A DNA stretch of 64,000 nt. Source: Kaistia terrae (GTDB lineage Bacteria > Pseudomonadota > Alphaproteobacteria > Rhizobiales > Kaistiaceae). Below are positions 18,586-28,065 of the stretch, piece by piece; position 1 is the stretch's first letter; each line of letters begins with the position of its first letter. The DNA lies in assembly GCF_026344005.1 (NCBI RefSeq), contig NZ_JAPKNH010000003.1:1-64000 (forward strand), read 5' to 3'. Under the pieces are notes generated by a model. It was not told the origin of the DNA and made no database searches. It saw only the letters and a program-made list of their open reading frames with translations. The translations under genes and the position numbers were made by a program.

Positions 18586-19629
18586 ATGACGAACCGTTCG
18601 ATCCTGTTCCTCGCCGCCGCTCTCGCCATCGGCACGACTTCCCTCGCAGCCCGGGCGGCCGAAACATCGGCGCCGGGTGCCCCCGTGCTCGTCACGCCGG
18701 ACAATTTCGTTCGCGCCGAATCCGACCGCTATTTTGCCGGGCTCGTGAAGAAGGGGGGCGTCGGCAAGTTCAATCACACGCGCGAGCCCGCGCCGATCGA
18801 CGACCAGACCGTCGTGCGGCTCAACCGCGATACGCTCTATTCTTCCGCCGTCATCGACCTCGACGCCGGTCCAGCAACCATCACACTGCCCGACACCGGC
18901 AAGCGCTTCATCTCGCTGCAGGTAATCGACGAGGACCAGTATACGCATGCGGTCCACTACAAGCCCGGCCAGTACACGCTGAACAAGGACGACATCGGCA
19001 CGCGCTATGTCGTGGTTGGCATTCGCACGCTGGCCGACCCGGGCGATGCCGAGGACATGAAGGCCGCGCACGCGATCCAGGACGCGCTCAAGATCGAGCA
19101 GAAGGCTCCCGGCAGCTTCGATATTCCCAATTGGGACCAGACCAGCCAGGACAAGGTGCGCCAGGCGCTGATCGTGCTCGCCTCGACGCTGCCCGACACC
19201 AACCGCATGTTCGGCATGAAGGACAAGGTCGATCCCGTCCGTCGCCTGATCGGTTCCGCCTCCGCCTGGGGAGGCAATCCGGAGACCGAGGCTATCTATC
19301 TCAACGTCACGCCGACCGCCAATGACGGCAAGACGATCTACAAGCTCGACGTCAGGGATGTGCCGGTCGACGGCTTCTGGTCGGTAAGCGTCTACAACGC
19401 CGACGGCTATTACGAGAAGAACGACCTGAACGCCTATTCGCTCAATGATATCACAGCCAAGAAGTCCGCCGATGGTTCGGTTGCAATCCAGTTCGGCGGT
19501 TGTGATGGCAAGGTTGTCAACTGCCTGCCAACGGTGGCAGGATGGAATTACATGGTACGGCTCTACCGGCCTCATTCGGAAATCCTGGCCGGCAAGTGGA
19601 CTTTCCCGGAAGCCCAACCGCAGAACTGA
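18586..19629 (+). CDS. DUF1254/DUF1214 periplasmic protein
   Basis: 347 residues with a Sec signal peptide (1-24, ending AARA). The N-terminal half carries the DUF1254 signature (NRDTLYSSAVIDLDAGPATITLPD, then RFISLQVIDEDQYTH). The C-terminal part matches DUF1214 (DVPVDGFWSVSVYNADGYYEKN, the NAYSLND motif, the final GWNYMVRLYRP). The biochemical role of the family is unknown. In many genomes it is encoded beside arylsulfatases, as here, with sulfatase genes starting 175 bp downstream on the same strand. The ATG is supported by the signal peptide; the ribosome site is weak. Confidence 0.85.
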   Translation: MTNRSILFLAAALAIGTTSLAARAAETSAPGAPVLVTPDNFVRAESDRYFAGLVKKGGVGKFNHTREPAPIDDQTVVRLNRDTLYSSAVIDLDAGPATITLPDTGKRFISLQVIDEDQYTHAVHYKPGQYTLNKDDIGTRYVVVGIRTLADPGDAEDMKAAHAIQDALKIEQKAPGSFDIPNWDQTSQDKVRQALIVLASTLPDTNRMFGMKDKVDPVRRLIGSASAWGGNPETEAIYLNVTPTANDGKTIYKLDVRDVPVDGFWSVSVYNADGYYEKNDLNAYSLNDITAKKSADGSVAIQFGGCDGKVVNCLPTVAGWNYMVRLYRPHSEILAGKWTFPEAQPQN

Positions 19630-19803
19630 AGCACGGCTCGACTATTCCAATGACTTCTCGCCACCGGCTAACTCGGGTGGCGATGCGATCTGTTCCTGAA
19701 AAAATCAGAATATCTTCGCGGGCGTCGAAAGCAGCCAAGGTTTCACGAATCTCGACCCATCCGTGAACGCGACCGCCTCTGTTTGGAAATGCAGGAGAAG
19801 GCC

Positions 19804-21384
19804 ATGCGAGTATCTCGATGGATCGCGTCAGCCGTTGTGGTTGGCGCTGGATTGCTGGCGCCGATGGTGCCCGCATTCGCCCAGGACGCGGCGACCGCGC
19901 CACCGAACATCCTCGTCATATTCGGCGACGACATCGGCCAGACCAACATTAGTGCGTATGGAGAAGGTGTCGTCGGCTACCGGACGCCGAACATCGACCG
20001 CATCGCCAGGGAAGGCATCAAGTTCACGGACTATTATGCCGAGAACAGCTGCACGGCGGGCCGTTCCACCTTCATCACCGGCCAGGTCTGCCTGCGCACC
20101 GGCCTGTGCAAGGTGGGCATTCCCGGCGCCACCGTCGGCCTTCAGGAGCGTGATGTCACCATTGCCCAGGCGCTGAAGCCGCTCGGCTATGCGACGGGCC
20201 AGTTCGGCAAGAACCATCTCGGCGACCGCGACGAGTACCTGCCGACCAATCACGGCTTCGATGAGTTCTTCGGCAATCTCTATCACCTGAACGCCGAAGA
20301 AGAGCCGGAGCGGCCTTACTACCCCAAGGATGATCTCGATTTCGTCAAGGCGAACTCGCCGCGCGGCGTGCTGAGAGCTTCGGCTGACGGCAAGATCGAG
20401 GACACCGGACCGCTCAACCGCAAGCGGATGGAAACGATCGACGACGAGACGACCGCGGCGGCCATCGATTTCATGGATCGCCAGACCAAGGCGAAGAAGC
20501 CCTTCTTCACCTGGATGAACACGACCCGCATGCACGCCTTCACGCATGTGCGCCCCGAAATGCAGGGCCAGAGCGGCATGCCCGGCAACGCCTATGCCGA
20601 TGGCATGATCGAGCATGACGGCGATGTCGGAAAATTGCTGAAGGCGCTGGACGACCTCGGCATCGCCGACAACACGATCGTCGTCTACACCACCGACAAC
20701 GGCCCCAACCAGTGGTCCTGGCCGGATGCGGCGACGACGCCGTTCCGCTCGGAGAAGGACACCAACTGGGAAGGCGCTTTCCGCGTTCCGGCGATGGTCC
20801 GCTGGCCCGGCCACATCAAGGCCGGCGAAGTCTCCAACGAGATGGTTTCGGGTCTGGACTGGTTCCCGACCCTGCTGGCCGCCGCCGGCGAACCCGACAT
20901 CAAGGACAAGCTGCTGAAGGGCACCGAACTCGGCGGAAAGACCGCCAAGGTTCATCTCGACGGCTACAACCAGCTCCCCTACCTGACCGGCCAGTCGCCG
21001 AAATCCAGCCGTGGCGAGTTCTTCTACTTCAACGATGACGGCAACCTCGTCGCCTATCGCTACAACAACTGGAAGATAGTGTTCTGCGAGCAGCGCGAGC
21101 CGGGCGGCTTCGTCGTGTGGGCCAACCCCTTCACCTGCCTGCGCGCGCCAAAGGTCTTCAACCTGCGCATGGACCCGTTCGAACGCGCCGACGTCGTCTC
21201 CGATCAGTATTATGACTGGTTGGCCCAGAACGCCTATCTGATCCAGTATGGCGTCTGGAAAGTCGCGCCGTTCCTCCAGACCTTCAAGGACTTCCCGCCG
21301 AGCCAGCGGCCGGCGAGCTTCAGCGTTGACCAGATGGTCGATGCGCTGATGAAATCCCTGGATGGAGCCCCCAAGCCGAACTAG
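19804..21384 (+). CDS. Arylsulfatase, Sec-type signal
   Basis: Type I sulfatase of 526 residues that hydrolyses sulfate esters in the periplasm. A signal peptide (about 1-27, ending AFA) is followed by the metal-binding NILVIFGDDIG. The formylglycine motif is C-T-A-G-R with Cys83 and Arg87, the CxAxR variant of CxPxR. GQFGKNHLGD and TNHGFDEFFGNLYH are family active-site segments, and VVYTTDNG supplies further metal ligands. I chose the ATG at 19804 over 19783 because AGGAGAAGG precedes it closely. It is the first of two sulfatases in tandem and depends on the FGE encoded at 23285. The substrate is unknown; the family often acts on aryl or choline sulfates. Confidence 0.93.
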   Translation: MRVSRWIASAVVVGAGLLAPMVPAFAQDAATAPPNILVIFGDDIGQTNISAYGEGVVGYRTPNIDRIAREGIKFTDYYAENSCTAGRSTFITGQVCLRTGLCKVGIPGATVGLQERDVTIAQALKPLGYATGQFGKNHLGDRDEYLPTNHGFDEFFGNLYHLNAEEEPERPYYPKDDLDFVKANSPRGVLRASADGKIEDTGPLNRKRMETIDDETTAAAIDFMDRQTKAKKPFFTWMNTTRMHAFTHVRPEMQGQSGMPGNAYADGMIEHDGDVGKLLKALDDLGIADNTIVVYTTDNGPNQWSWPDAATTPFRSEKDTNWEGAFRVPAMVRWPGHIKAGEVSNEMVSGLDWFPTLLAAAGEPDIKDKLLKGTELGGKTAKVHLDGYNQLPYLTGQSPKSSRGEFFYFNDDGNLVAYRYNNWKIVFCEQREPGGFVVWANPFTCLRAPKVFNLRMDPFERADVVSDQYYDWLAQNAYLIQYGVWKVAPFLQTFKDFPPSQRPASFSVDQMVDALMKSLDGAPKPN

Positions 21385-21490
21385 GGCTACCGGGCGGGCG
21401 ACTGCCAGCGGCGGCCGCCCGCTCTTCTCGCATACTCTCTGATCGACAGTGGAATGACTTCGGGATTTTTCGTGATCGTGGAGAAATGAC

Positions 21491-23164
21491 ATGACAGACA
21501 GGCAAGAAGACGCCGGCCATTCCGGCGATAGCGTCAGCCGGCGCTCTCTTCTCAAGGGAACGACGGCGCTGATCGCGACATCGGCGCTCGTCGCCGGCGC
21601 CGCCAGCACGGCGAACCCGTCGCTCGCCCTGGCACAGGACGCAGCCACCACGCCGGCCAAGACGCCATCCGGCAAGCCCCCGAACATCCTCGTCATCTTC
21701 GGCGACGATATCGGCGTCCCCCAGATCAGCGCCTACACGATGGGCCTGATGGGGTACCGGACGCCCAACATCGACCGGATCGCCAGCGAAGGCGCCATCT
21801 TCACCGATTCCTATGGCCAGCAGAGCTGCACCGCCGGCCGCGCTTCTTTCATTCTGGGCCAGGAGCCGTTCCGCACAGGCCTGCTGACCATCGGCATGCC
21901 GGGCGACCCGCATGGCATTCAGGACTGGATGCCGACCATCGCCGACGTGCTGAAGACCAAGGGCTATGCGACCGGCCAGTTCGGCAAGAACCACCTCGGC
22001 GACCAGGACCAGCATTTGCCGACCAATCACGGCTTCGACGAGTTCTTCGGCAACCTCTACCACCTGAACGCCGAGGAAGAGCCGGAGGGATATTTCTATC
22101 CGAAGGACCCTGCATTCCTGAAAAAGTATGGTCCGCGCGGCGTCATCCGCTCCACCGCCGATGGCAAGATCGAGGATACCGGCCCGCTCAACACCAAGCG
22201 CATGGAGACAGTCGACGAGGAGTTCCTGGGCGCCGCCAAGGATTTCATCGACCGCCAGCACAAGGCCGACAAGCCGTTCTTCGTCTGGTTCAACGCGACC
22301 CGCATGCACGTCTTCACGCATCTCAAGAAGGAGTCGCTCGGCAAGACGGGCAAGGGCATCCACGCCGACGGCATGGTCGAGCATGACGGCATGGTGGGCG
22401 AACTGCTGAAGCAACTCGACGATCTCGGCATCACCGAGGACACCATCGTCGTCTACACCACCGACAATGGCGCCGAGATCGCGCTGTGGCCGGATGGCGC
22501 GATGACCATGTTCCATGGCGAGAAGGGAACGACGTGGGAGGGCGGCTTCCGCATTCCGATGATGGTGCGCTGGCCGGGCGTCGTGAAGCCCGGCACGCAG
22601 ATCAACGATCCCGTGACGCTGATGGACTGGCTGCCGACCTTTGCCACCGCTGCCGGCATTCCGGACATCAAGGCGCAGATGAAGAAGGGATTCTCCGCCG
22701 GCACGAAGGACTTCAAGGTCCATCTCGACGGTTTTGACCTGACGGATCTGCTGAAAGGAACGGCCCAGAACCCGCCGCGTGATTCCGTCTACTACTTCGA
22801 CCAGGGCGGCAATCTGAACGCCATCCGCTGGAATGACTGGAAGCTCAGCTTCGCCATCAACAGCGAGGGCAACATCGCGACCGCGACCCGCGAAGTGCCT
22901 TCCTGGGCGAACATCGCCAACCTCCGGATGGATCCCTATGAGCGCGGCTTGAAGGAAGGTGGCGGCGCGATCGACTTCCTGGCGCGCAACATGTGGCTAC
23001 TGGTGCCGGTGCAGGGGAAGATCAAGGAGTTCTTCTCCGACTTCACGGACTTCCCCTATCAGGAAGGCAGCAGCCTGAATTCGAGCGGCATCAACTATGG
23101 CTTGCTCCGACAGGAGGCCGCGCTAAAGCGCCTGAAGGAACTCGAGTCGCTCGCGCCGCAATAG
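21491..23164 (+). CDS. Arylsulfatase, Tat signal
   Basis: Second type I sulfatase, 557 residues and clearly a paralogue of the upstream gene: the two share long identical blocks such as GQFGKNHLGD and TNHGFDEFFGNLYHL. The N-terminus carries a twin-arginine signal (SRRSLLKG at residues 16-23), so it is exported folded. The C-T-A-G-R-A formylglycine motif has Cys113. This fits modification by the cytoplasmic FGE before Tat export. The intergenic gap of about 105 bp holds a GC-rich hairpin (GCGGGCG at 21394 with CGCCCGC at 21416). The paralogue pair with different export routes is unusual and suggests different substrates or cofactor timing. Confidence 0.93.
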   Translation: MTDRQEDAGHSGDSVSRRSLLKGTTALIATSALVAGAASTANPSLALAQDAATTPAKTPSGKPPNILVIFGDDIGVPQISAYTMGLMGYRTPNIDRIASEGAIFTDSYGQQSCTAGRASFILGQEPFRTGLLTIGMPGDPHGIQDWMPTIADVLKTKGYATGQFGKNHLGDQDQHLPTNHGFDEFFGNLYHLNAEEEPEGYFYPKDPAFLKKYGPRGVIRSTADGKIEDTGPLNTKRMETVDEEFLGAAKDFIDRQHKADKPFFVWFNATRMHVFTHLKKESLGKTGKGIHADGMVEHDGMVGELLKQLDDLGITEDTIVVYTTDNGAEIALWPDGAMTMFHGEKGTTWEGGFRIPMMVRWPGVVKPGTQINDPVTLMDWLPTFATAAGIPDIKAQMKKGFSAGTKDFKVHLDGFDLTDLLKGTAQNPPRDSVYYFDQGGNLNAIRWNDWKLSFAINSEGNIATATREVPSWANIANLRMDPYERGLKEGGGAIDFLARNMWLLVPVQGKIKEFFSDFTDFPYQEGSSLNSSGINYGLLRQEAALKRLKELESLAPQ

Positions 23165-23193
23165 AGCGTCGCTTCGGGGCAGATCGCCTTCCC

Positions 23194-23220
23194 GCCGTGG
23201 CGCAACTCTAGCGCCACGGC
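23194..23220 (+). other. 10-bp hairpin between sulfatase and FGE genes
   Basis: GCCGTGGCGC (23194-23203) pairs perfectly with GCGCCACGGC (23211-23220) around a seven-base loop. No U-tract follows, so it is more likely an RNA-stability or attenuation element inside the operon than a full terminator. Confidence 0.45.
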
Positions 23221-23284
23221 AAACAACAAGGCTCGAGACGGCAAAAGCCGCCGGGCCGCGACGACATTCTGAGGGAATCTGGCC

Positions 23285-24277
23285 ATGACTGCCGAGGCGA
23301 AAACTAAGGAACGACCGCTTGCCGACGCGATGATCGCCATCCCCGGCGGCACGTTCCGCATGGGGTCCGACGACCATTATCCGGAGGAGAAGCCGAGCCA
23401 CCGCGTCACGGTGGATCGCTTCTTCATCGATCCCGCGCCGGTGACCAACGCCCAGTTCCGCGCCTTCGTCGAGGCGACCGGCCATGTCACCTTCGCCGAG
23501 ATCGCCCCAGATCCGAAGGACTATCCGGGCGCCCTGCCGCACATGCTGAAAGCCGGATCGCTGGTGTTCACGCCGCCGGGCCATCCAGTCGACACGCGCG
23601 ACTGGTCGCAATGGTGGGCCTTCAAGTTCCGAGCAAATTGGCGCCGCCCCTATGGCCCCGGCAGCTCGATCAAGGGCCTCGACGACCACCCGGTCGTGCA
23701 TGTCGCCTATGCCGACGCCGAGGCCTATGCCAGATGGGCCGGCAAGGAATTGCCGACCGAGGCCGAATGGGAATTCGCGGCGCGCGGCGGGCTCGAGGGT
23801 ACCGAGTTTGCCTGGGGCGACGAGTTCAACCCGGATGGCCGCGAGATGGCCAACACCTGGCAGGGCCAGTTCCCCGCCGAAAACCTGATGACCGACGGCT
23901 ACCTGCGCACCTCGCCTGTCGGCGCCTTTCCGGCCAATGGCTACGGGCTCTACGACATGATCGGCAATGTCTGGGAGTGGACGAGCGACTGGTGGTCGAC
24001 GCGCCATCCCGCCGACGCGCCGAAGGCCTGCTGTGTGCCCGAAAATCCGCGAGGCGGCCCGGTCGACGCCAGCTTCGATCCGCGCATGCCCAATGTCCGC
24101 ATTCCCCGCAAGGTGCTGAAGGGCGGCTCGCACCTCTGCGCCCCGAACTACTGCCGGCGCTATCGCCCGGCCGCCCGCCACGCCGAACCGATCGATACCT
24201 CAACCAGCCATGTGGGCTTCCGCTGCGTCCGCCGCATCTCGGCCGAGCCGGCGGCATCCATGCAAGAGGGAGGATAG
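23285..24277 (+). CDS. Formylglycine-generating enzyme (sulfatase-modifying factor)
   Basis: Copper-dependent oxidase that converts the sulfatase motif Cys to formylglycine. 330 residues, no signal peptide, so cytoplasmic. The family segments are IPGGTFRMGSDD near residue 20, the ELPTEAEWEFAARGG block, NGYGLYDMIGNVWEWTSDWW, and GGSHLCAPNYCRRYRPAARH. The last carries the catalytic pair Cys285 and Cys290, spaced as in FGE, so this is a true FGE rather than a non-catalytic SUMF1-fold protein. The ATG is at 23285. The HAD gene starts 3 bases after its stop. The position behind two sulfatases points to dedicated activation of both. Confidence 0.93.
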   Translation: MTAEAKTKERPLADAMIAIPGGTFRMGSDDHYPEEKPSHRVTVDRFFIDPAPVTNAQFRAFVEATGHVTFAEIAPDPKDYPGALPHMLKAGSLVFTPPGHPVDTRDWSQWWAFKFRANWRRPYGPGSSIKGLDDHPVVHVAYADAEAYARWAGKELPTEAEWEFAARGGLEGTEFAWGDEFNPDGREMANTWQGQFPAENLMTDGYLRTSPVGAFPANGYGLYDMIGNVWEWTSDWWSTRHPADAPKACCVPENPRGGPVDASFDPRMPNVRIPRKVLKGGSHLCAPNYCRRYRPAARHAEPIDTSTSHVGFRCVRRISAEPAASMQEGG

Positions 24278-24279
24278 TC

Positions 24280-25290
24280 ATGTCATTCGCCAGCCTGACA
24301 CGTCGCACCCTGCTTCAGATCGCTCTCGTGGGGACGCTCGCCTGCCCGGTGATGCTGCCCGCAATAGCGCAGGCCGATCCGTTGCCGTCCTGGAACGAGG
24401 GCAAGACCAAGGCCGCCATCGTCGATTTCGTGATGCGGACGACGGCACCGGGCCCCGACTTCGTCGCCGTCGGCGACCGCATCGCCACCTTCGACAATGA
24501 CGGCACGCTCTGGTCCGAACAGCCGCTCTATTTCCAGCTCGCCTTCGTGCTGGACCGGGTCAAGGCGATGGCCAAGGACCATCCGGAATGGAAGGACACG
24601 CAGCCCTTCAAGGCCGTGATCGAGGGCGATACGAAGACGCTGATGGCCGGCGGCGAAAAGGGCATCGTGGAATTGCTCGCCGCGACGTCCTCCGGCATGT
24701 CGGTCGAGGATTTTTCCGCCTCGGTCGTGGAATGGACGAAGACGGCGCGGCACCCGCGCTTCGACAAGCCCTACACCGAGCTGGTGTTCCAGCCGATGCT
24801 GGAGCTGCTCGCCTATCTGCGCGCCAATGACTACCAGACGTTCATCGTTTCCGGCGGCGGCGTCGAGTTCATGCGTCCCTGGACCGAAGGCGCCTATGGC
24901 ATCCCGCCGCAGCAGGTCGTCGGCTCCTCCGGCAAGACCGAATTCAAGCTCGACGGCGACACGCCCTCGATCCAGAAGCTGCCGGCGATCGAGTTCGTCG
25001 ATGATGGGCCCGGCAAGCCGGTCGGCATCAACCGCTTTATCGGCAAGCGCCCGGTCTTCGCCGCCGGCAATTCCGACGGCGACCTTCAGATGCTGCAATG
25101 GACGACGCTCAATAGCGGACCGCGCTTCGGCATGATCATCCATCACACCGACGCCAAGCGCGAATGGGCCTATGACCGGGATTCGCATATCGGCAAGCTC
25201 GACAAGGCCCTCGACGAGGCGCCGAAGCGCGGCTGGACCGTGGTCGACATGAAGGATGACTGGAAGGTCATCTATCCGTTCGAGAAGTGA
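24280..25290 (+). CDS. Exported HAD-superfamily phosphatase
   Basis: 336 residues with a signal segment (about 1-30, ending AIAQA; an RR pair at 7-8 precedes the hydrophobic part, so Tat is possible). The HAD motif I is FDNDGTLW, motif II is FIVSGGG and motif IV is AGNSDGDLQML, so all catalytic parts are present. The family resembles haloacid-dehalogenase-type phosphatases often found next to arylsulfatases. It may remove phosphate from a product released by the sulfatases, which is inference. The ATG follows GAGGGAGGATAGTC, overlapping the end of the FGE gene. A GC-rich hairpin at 25324-25356 follows it. Confidence 0.85.
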   Translation: MSFASLTRRTLLQIALVGTLACPVMLPAIAQADPLPSWNEGKTKAAIVDFVMRTTAPGPDFVAVGDRIATFDNDGTLWSEQPLYFQLAFVLDRVKAMAKDHPEWKDTQPFKAVIEGDTKTLMAGGEKGIVELLAATSSGMSVEDFSASVVEWTKTARHPRFDKPYTELVFQPMLELLAYLRANDYQTFIVSGGGVEFMRPWTEGAYGIPPQQVVGSSGKTEFKLDGDTPSIQKLPAIEFVDDGPGKPVGINRFIGKRPVFAAGNSDGDLQMLQWTTLNSGPRFGMIIHHTDAKREWAYDRDSHIGKLDKALDEAPKRGWTVVDMKDDWKVIYPFEK

Positions 25291-25323
25291 GGGGGGGCAA
25301 CGCGTGACGATCTTGAAACACCA

Positions 25324-25356
25324 GCGCGCCCCTTCGCGGTTTCTACCGGGGCGCGC
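25324..25356 (+). terminator. Terminator-like GC hairpin after the HAD gene
   Basis: GCGCGCCCC (25324-25332) pairs with GGGGCGCGC (25348-25356), and an inner CGGT/ACCG stem forms in the loop. It lies 34 bases after the HAD stop. It lacks a U-tract, so termination strength is uncertain. Confidence 0.45.
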
Positions 25357-25402
25357 GACCGTCCTTGTGCCGAACTTCTGTTCCCAGACTTCAGCGCCAA
25401 AT

Positions 25403-25554
25403 CTCAACCATCACCCTGAGGTGCCCGGCCTAGCCGGGCCTCGAAGCGGGGTCCAGCGAATACCGAATGCCGATCATCGTCCGCAAACCGGATCACGCCG
25501 CTGGCCCCTCCTTCGAGGCTTCGCTTCGCGAAGCACCTCAGGATGATGGTTGAG
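25403..25554. repeat. Dispersed intergenic inverted-repeat element
   Basis: The 22-base ends at 25403-25424 and 25533-25554 are reverse complements with one mismatch, built around CATCACCCTGAGGTGC and GCACCTCAGGATGATG. Inside are two smaller hairpins: CCCGGC/GCCGGG near 25424-25438, and GCTTCG/CGAAGC within 25518-25534. This is the general form of the small palindromic repeats scattered between genes in many Rhizobiales genomes. Only one copy is present in this window. Confidence 0.65.
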
Positions 25555-25637
25555 GTGGTCGATCAGCCTGAGAGTCGACATTTCCCCTTGCCTGTCCGCT
25601 TGCTCCCTCCGCCGCATCAGAATGGATCCTGCCCCAG

Positions 25638-26609
<972 letters not shown>

Positions 26610-26623
26610 AATCGGAGGCGACG

Positions 26624-27592
26624 ATGGCGACCACATCCGCATCGGCCCGCGCCTATGTCACGCTCGACGAACTGCTGCGCCTGCGCCATAGCGCCAAGGG
26701 CTTCAGCTTCCTGCCGCGCCAGCCGGTGCATTCCCTGCTGACCGGTCGTCATGCCTCGCGGCTACGCGGTCGCGGCCTCGATTTCGAGGAGTTGCGCCAT
26801 TACTACGAGGGCGACGACACGCGCACGATCGACTGGGCGGCGACCGCCCGGCTCGGCACGCCGCATGTCCGCGTCTTCACCGAGGAGCGCGACCGCAGCG
26901 TCCTGCTCCTGGTCGATCAGCGCCTGTCGATGTTCTTCGGCAGCCGGCTGATGATGAAATCGGTCGCGGCGGCCGAGGCGGCGGCGCTGTCCGCATGGCG
27001 CGTCACCTCGCTGGGCGACCGCGTCGGCGCGCTGGTCTTTTCCGAGGACGGCATCACCGAGATCCAGCCCGAGGCGCGCGATAAGGGCGTGCTGCCGATC
27101 CTGCATGCCGTGGCGCGCCAGAACGCGGCGCTGAACGCTTCCGACAGCCGCGCCGCCGACCCCGGCCTCTTCAACGAGGCGCTGCGCCGCGCCGCGCGGC
27201 TTGCCCATCACGATTGCCTCGTCTGCATCATTTCCGACGCCTATGGCGCCGACGCCGAGACGGTGAAGCTGGTCACCAAGATCACAGCGCATAACGACGT
27301 GTTGACGATTTTCATCTCCGATCCGATCGAGGCCGACCTGCCGTCGCTGGGGCGTGTCATCGTCGGCGAGGGCGACAACCAGATCGAGCTGGACAGCGCC
27401 TCGACGTCGCTGCGCGGGCGCTTCGCTCAGAGCTTCAGCGAACGGCGCGACAGCCTTGAAAGCTTTTCGCGCAAGCGGACGATCCCGGTGTTGCCGATCG
27501 AGACCGGACGCGACGTCTCGGCGCAACTGCGCGACCTGCTCGGCCAGCGCCTGGCCCATGCGCGCAGCGGCGCGGCACGGGCGGCGTCATGA
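26624..27592 (+). CDS. DUF58 protein of the MoxR/Bat operon
   Basis: 322 residues, no membrane segment at the N-terminus. The central DUF58 signature is HYYEGDDTRTIDWAATARLG, followed by a VWA-like fold (SVLLLVDQRLSM and VCIISDAYG), where the metal-site residues are partly lost. It is a conserved MoxR partner and probably a substrate adaptor. The ATG at 26624 follows GGAGG. A GTG at 26606 that overlaps the moxR stop is possible but less likely. The stop overlaps the next start by 4 bases. Confidence 0.88.
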   Translation: MATTSASARAYVTLDELLRLRHSAKGFSFLPRQPVHSLLTGRHASRLRGRGLDFEELRHYYEGDDTRTIDWAATARLGTPHVRVFTEERDRSVLLLVDQRLSMFFGSRLMMKSVAAAEAAALSAWRVTSLGDRVGALVFSEDGITEIQPEARDKGVLPILHAVARQNAALNASDSRAADPGLFNEALRRAARLAHHDCLVCIISDAYGADAETVKLVTKITAHNDVLTIFISDPIEADLPSLGRVIVGEGDNQIELDSASTSLRGRFAQSFSERRDSLESFSRKRTIPVLPIETGRDVSAQLRDLLGQRLAHARSGAARAAS

Positions 27593-28062
27593 GCAGCGAT
27601 CCATCCGATCTCGCCAACCTGCGCGACATCGTACTGCCGCCGCCCGTCCCCTATTGGCCGCCGGCGCCCGGCTGGTGGATGCTGGCCGCATTGGTTGCCG
27701 CGCTGCTGGCGCTGCTCGTAGCCCGCCAGATCCTCCGCCATCGCCACGACGCCTATCGGCGCGCTGCGTTGAGGGAACTTGCCGCCCTGCCCGCGCCGCT
27801 CGACGCACGCGGCGCGCAGGCGCTGTCGGCGATCCTGAAGCGCACGGCGCTGGTCGCCTTCCCCCGCGCCGAGGTCGCACAGCTTACCGGCGCCCAATGG
27901 CTGCGCTTCCTCGATACGACCGGGCGGATGCAGGCCTTCGAAACTGGCCCGGCCGCGCCGCTGCCGCAGATCGCGCTTGGGGCTTCGGTGCCGGTGGACG
28001 ACGGCGCCATCCGCCATGCGGCACGCGACTGGATCCGCCGTCATCGCGCGGAGGGCTCGTAG
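27589..28062 (+). CDS. DUF4381 membrane protein of the Bat operon
   Basis: 157 residues. One transmembrane segment at about residues 28-46 follows the family signature LRDIVLPPPVPYWPPAPGWW. The soluble C-terminal part is about 110 residues and contains LTGAQWLRFLDTT. DUF4381 proteins occur regularly between DUF58 and VWA genes in Bat/MoxR operons and are thought to be inner-membrane accessory subunits, but no activity is known. The ATG overlaps the previous stop, and the next gene starts 3 bases after this stop. Confidence 0.85.
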   Translation: MSSDPSDLANLRDIVLPPPVPYWPPAPGWWMLAALVAALLALLVARQILRHRHDAYRRAALRELAALPAPLDARGAQALSAILKRTALVAFPRAEVAQLTGAQWLRFLDTTGRMQAFETGPAAPLPQIALGASVPVDDGAIRHAARDWIRRHRAEGS

Positions 28063-28065
28063 ATC

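Larger units (their letters stand above)
25291..25637. other. Spacer with hairpin and dispersed repeat
   Basis: 347 bases between the sulfatase set and the moxR gene. No gene is seen. It holds a terminator-like hairpin and a long inverted-repeat element, described separately. Confidence 0.6.

Noticed and set aside
19828-22723. Long minus-strand frames (622 and 467 residues) opposite the sulfatases
   Set aside because: They lie wholly across clear sulfatase genes, mirror each other because the genes are paralogous, and have no recognisable protein features.
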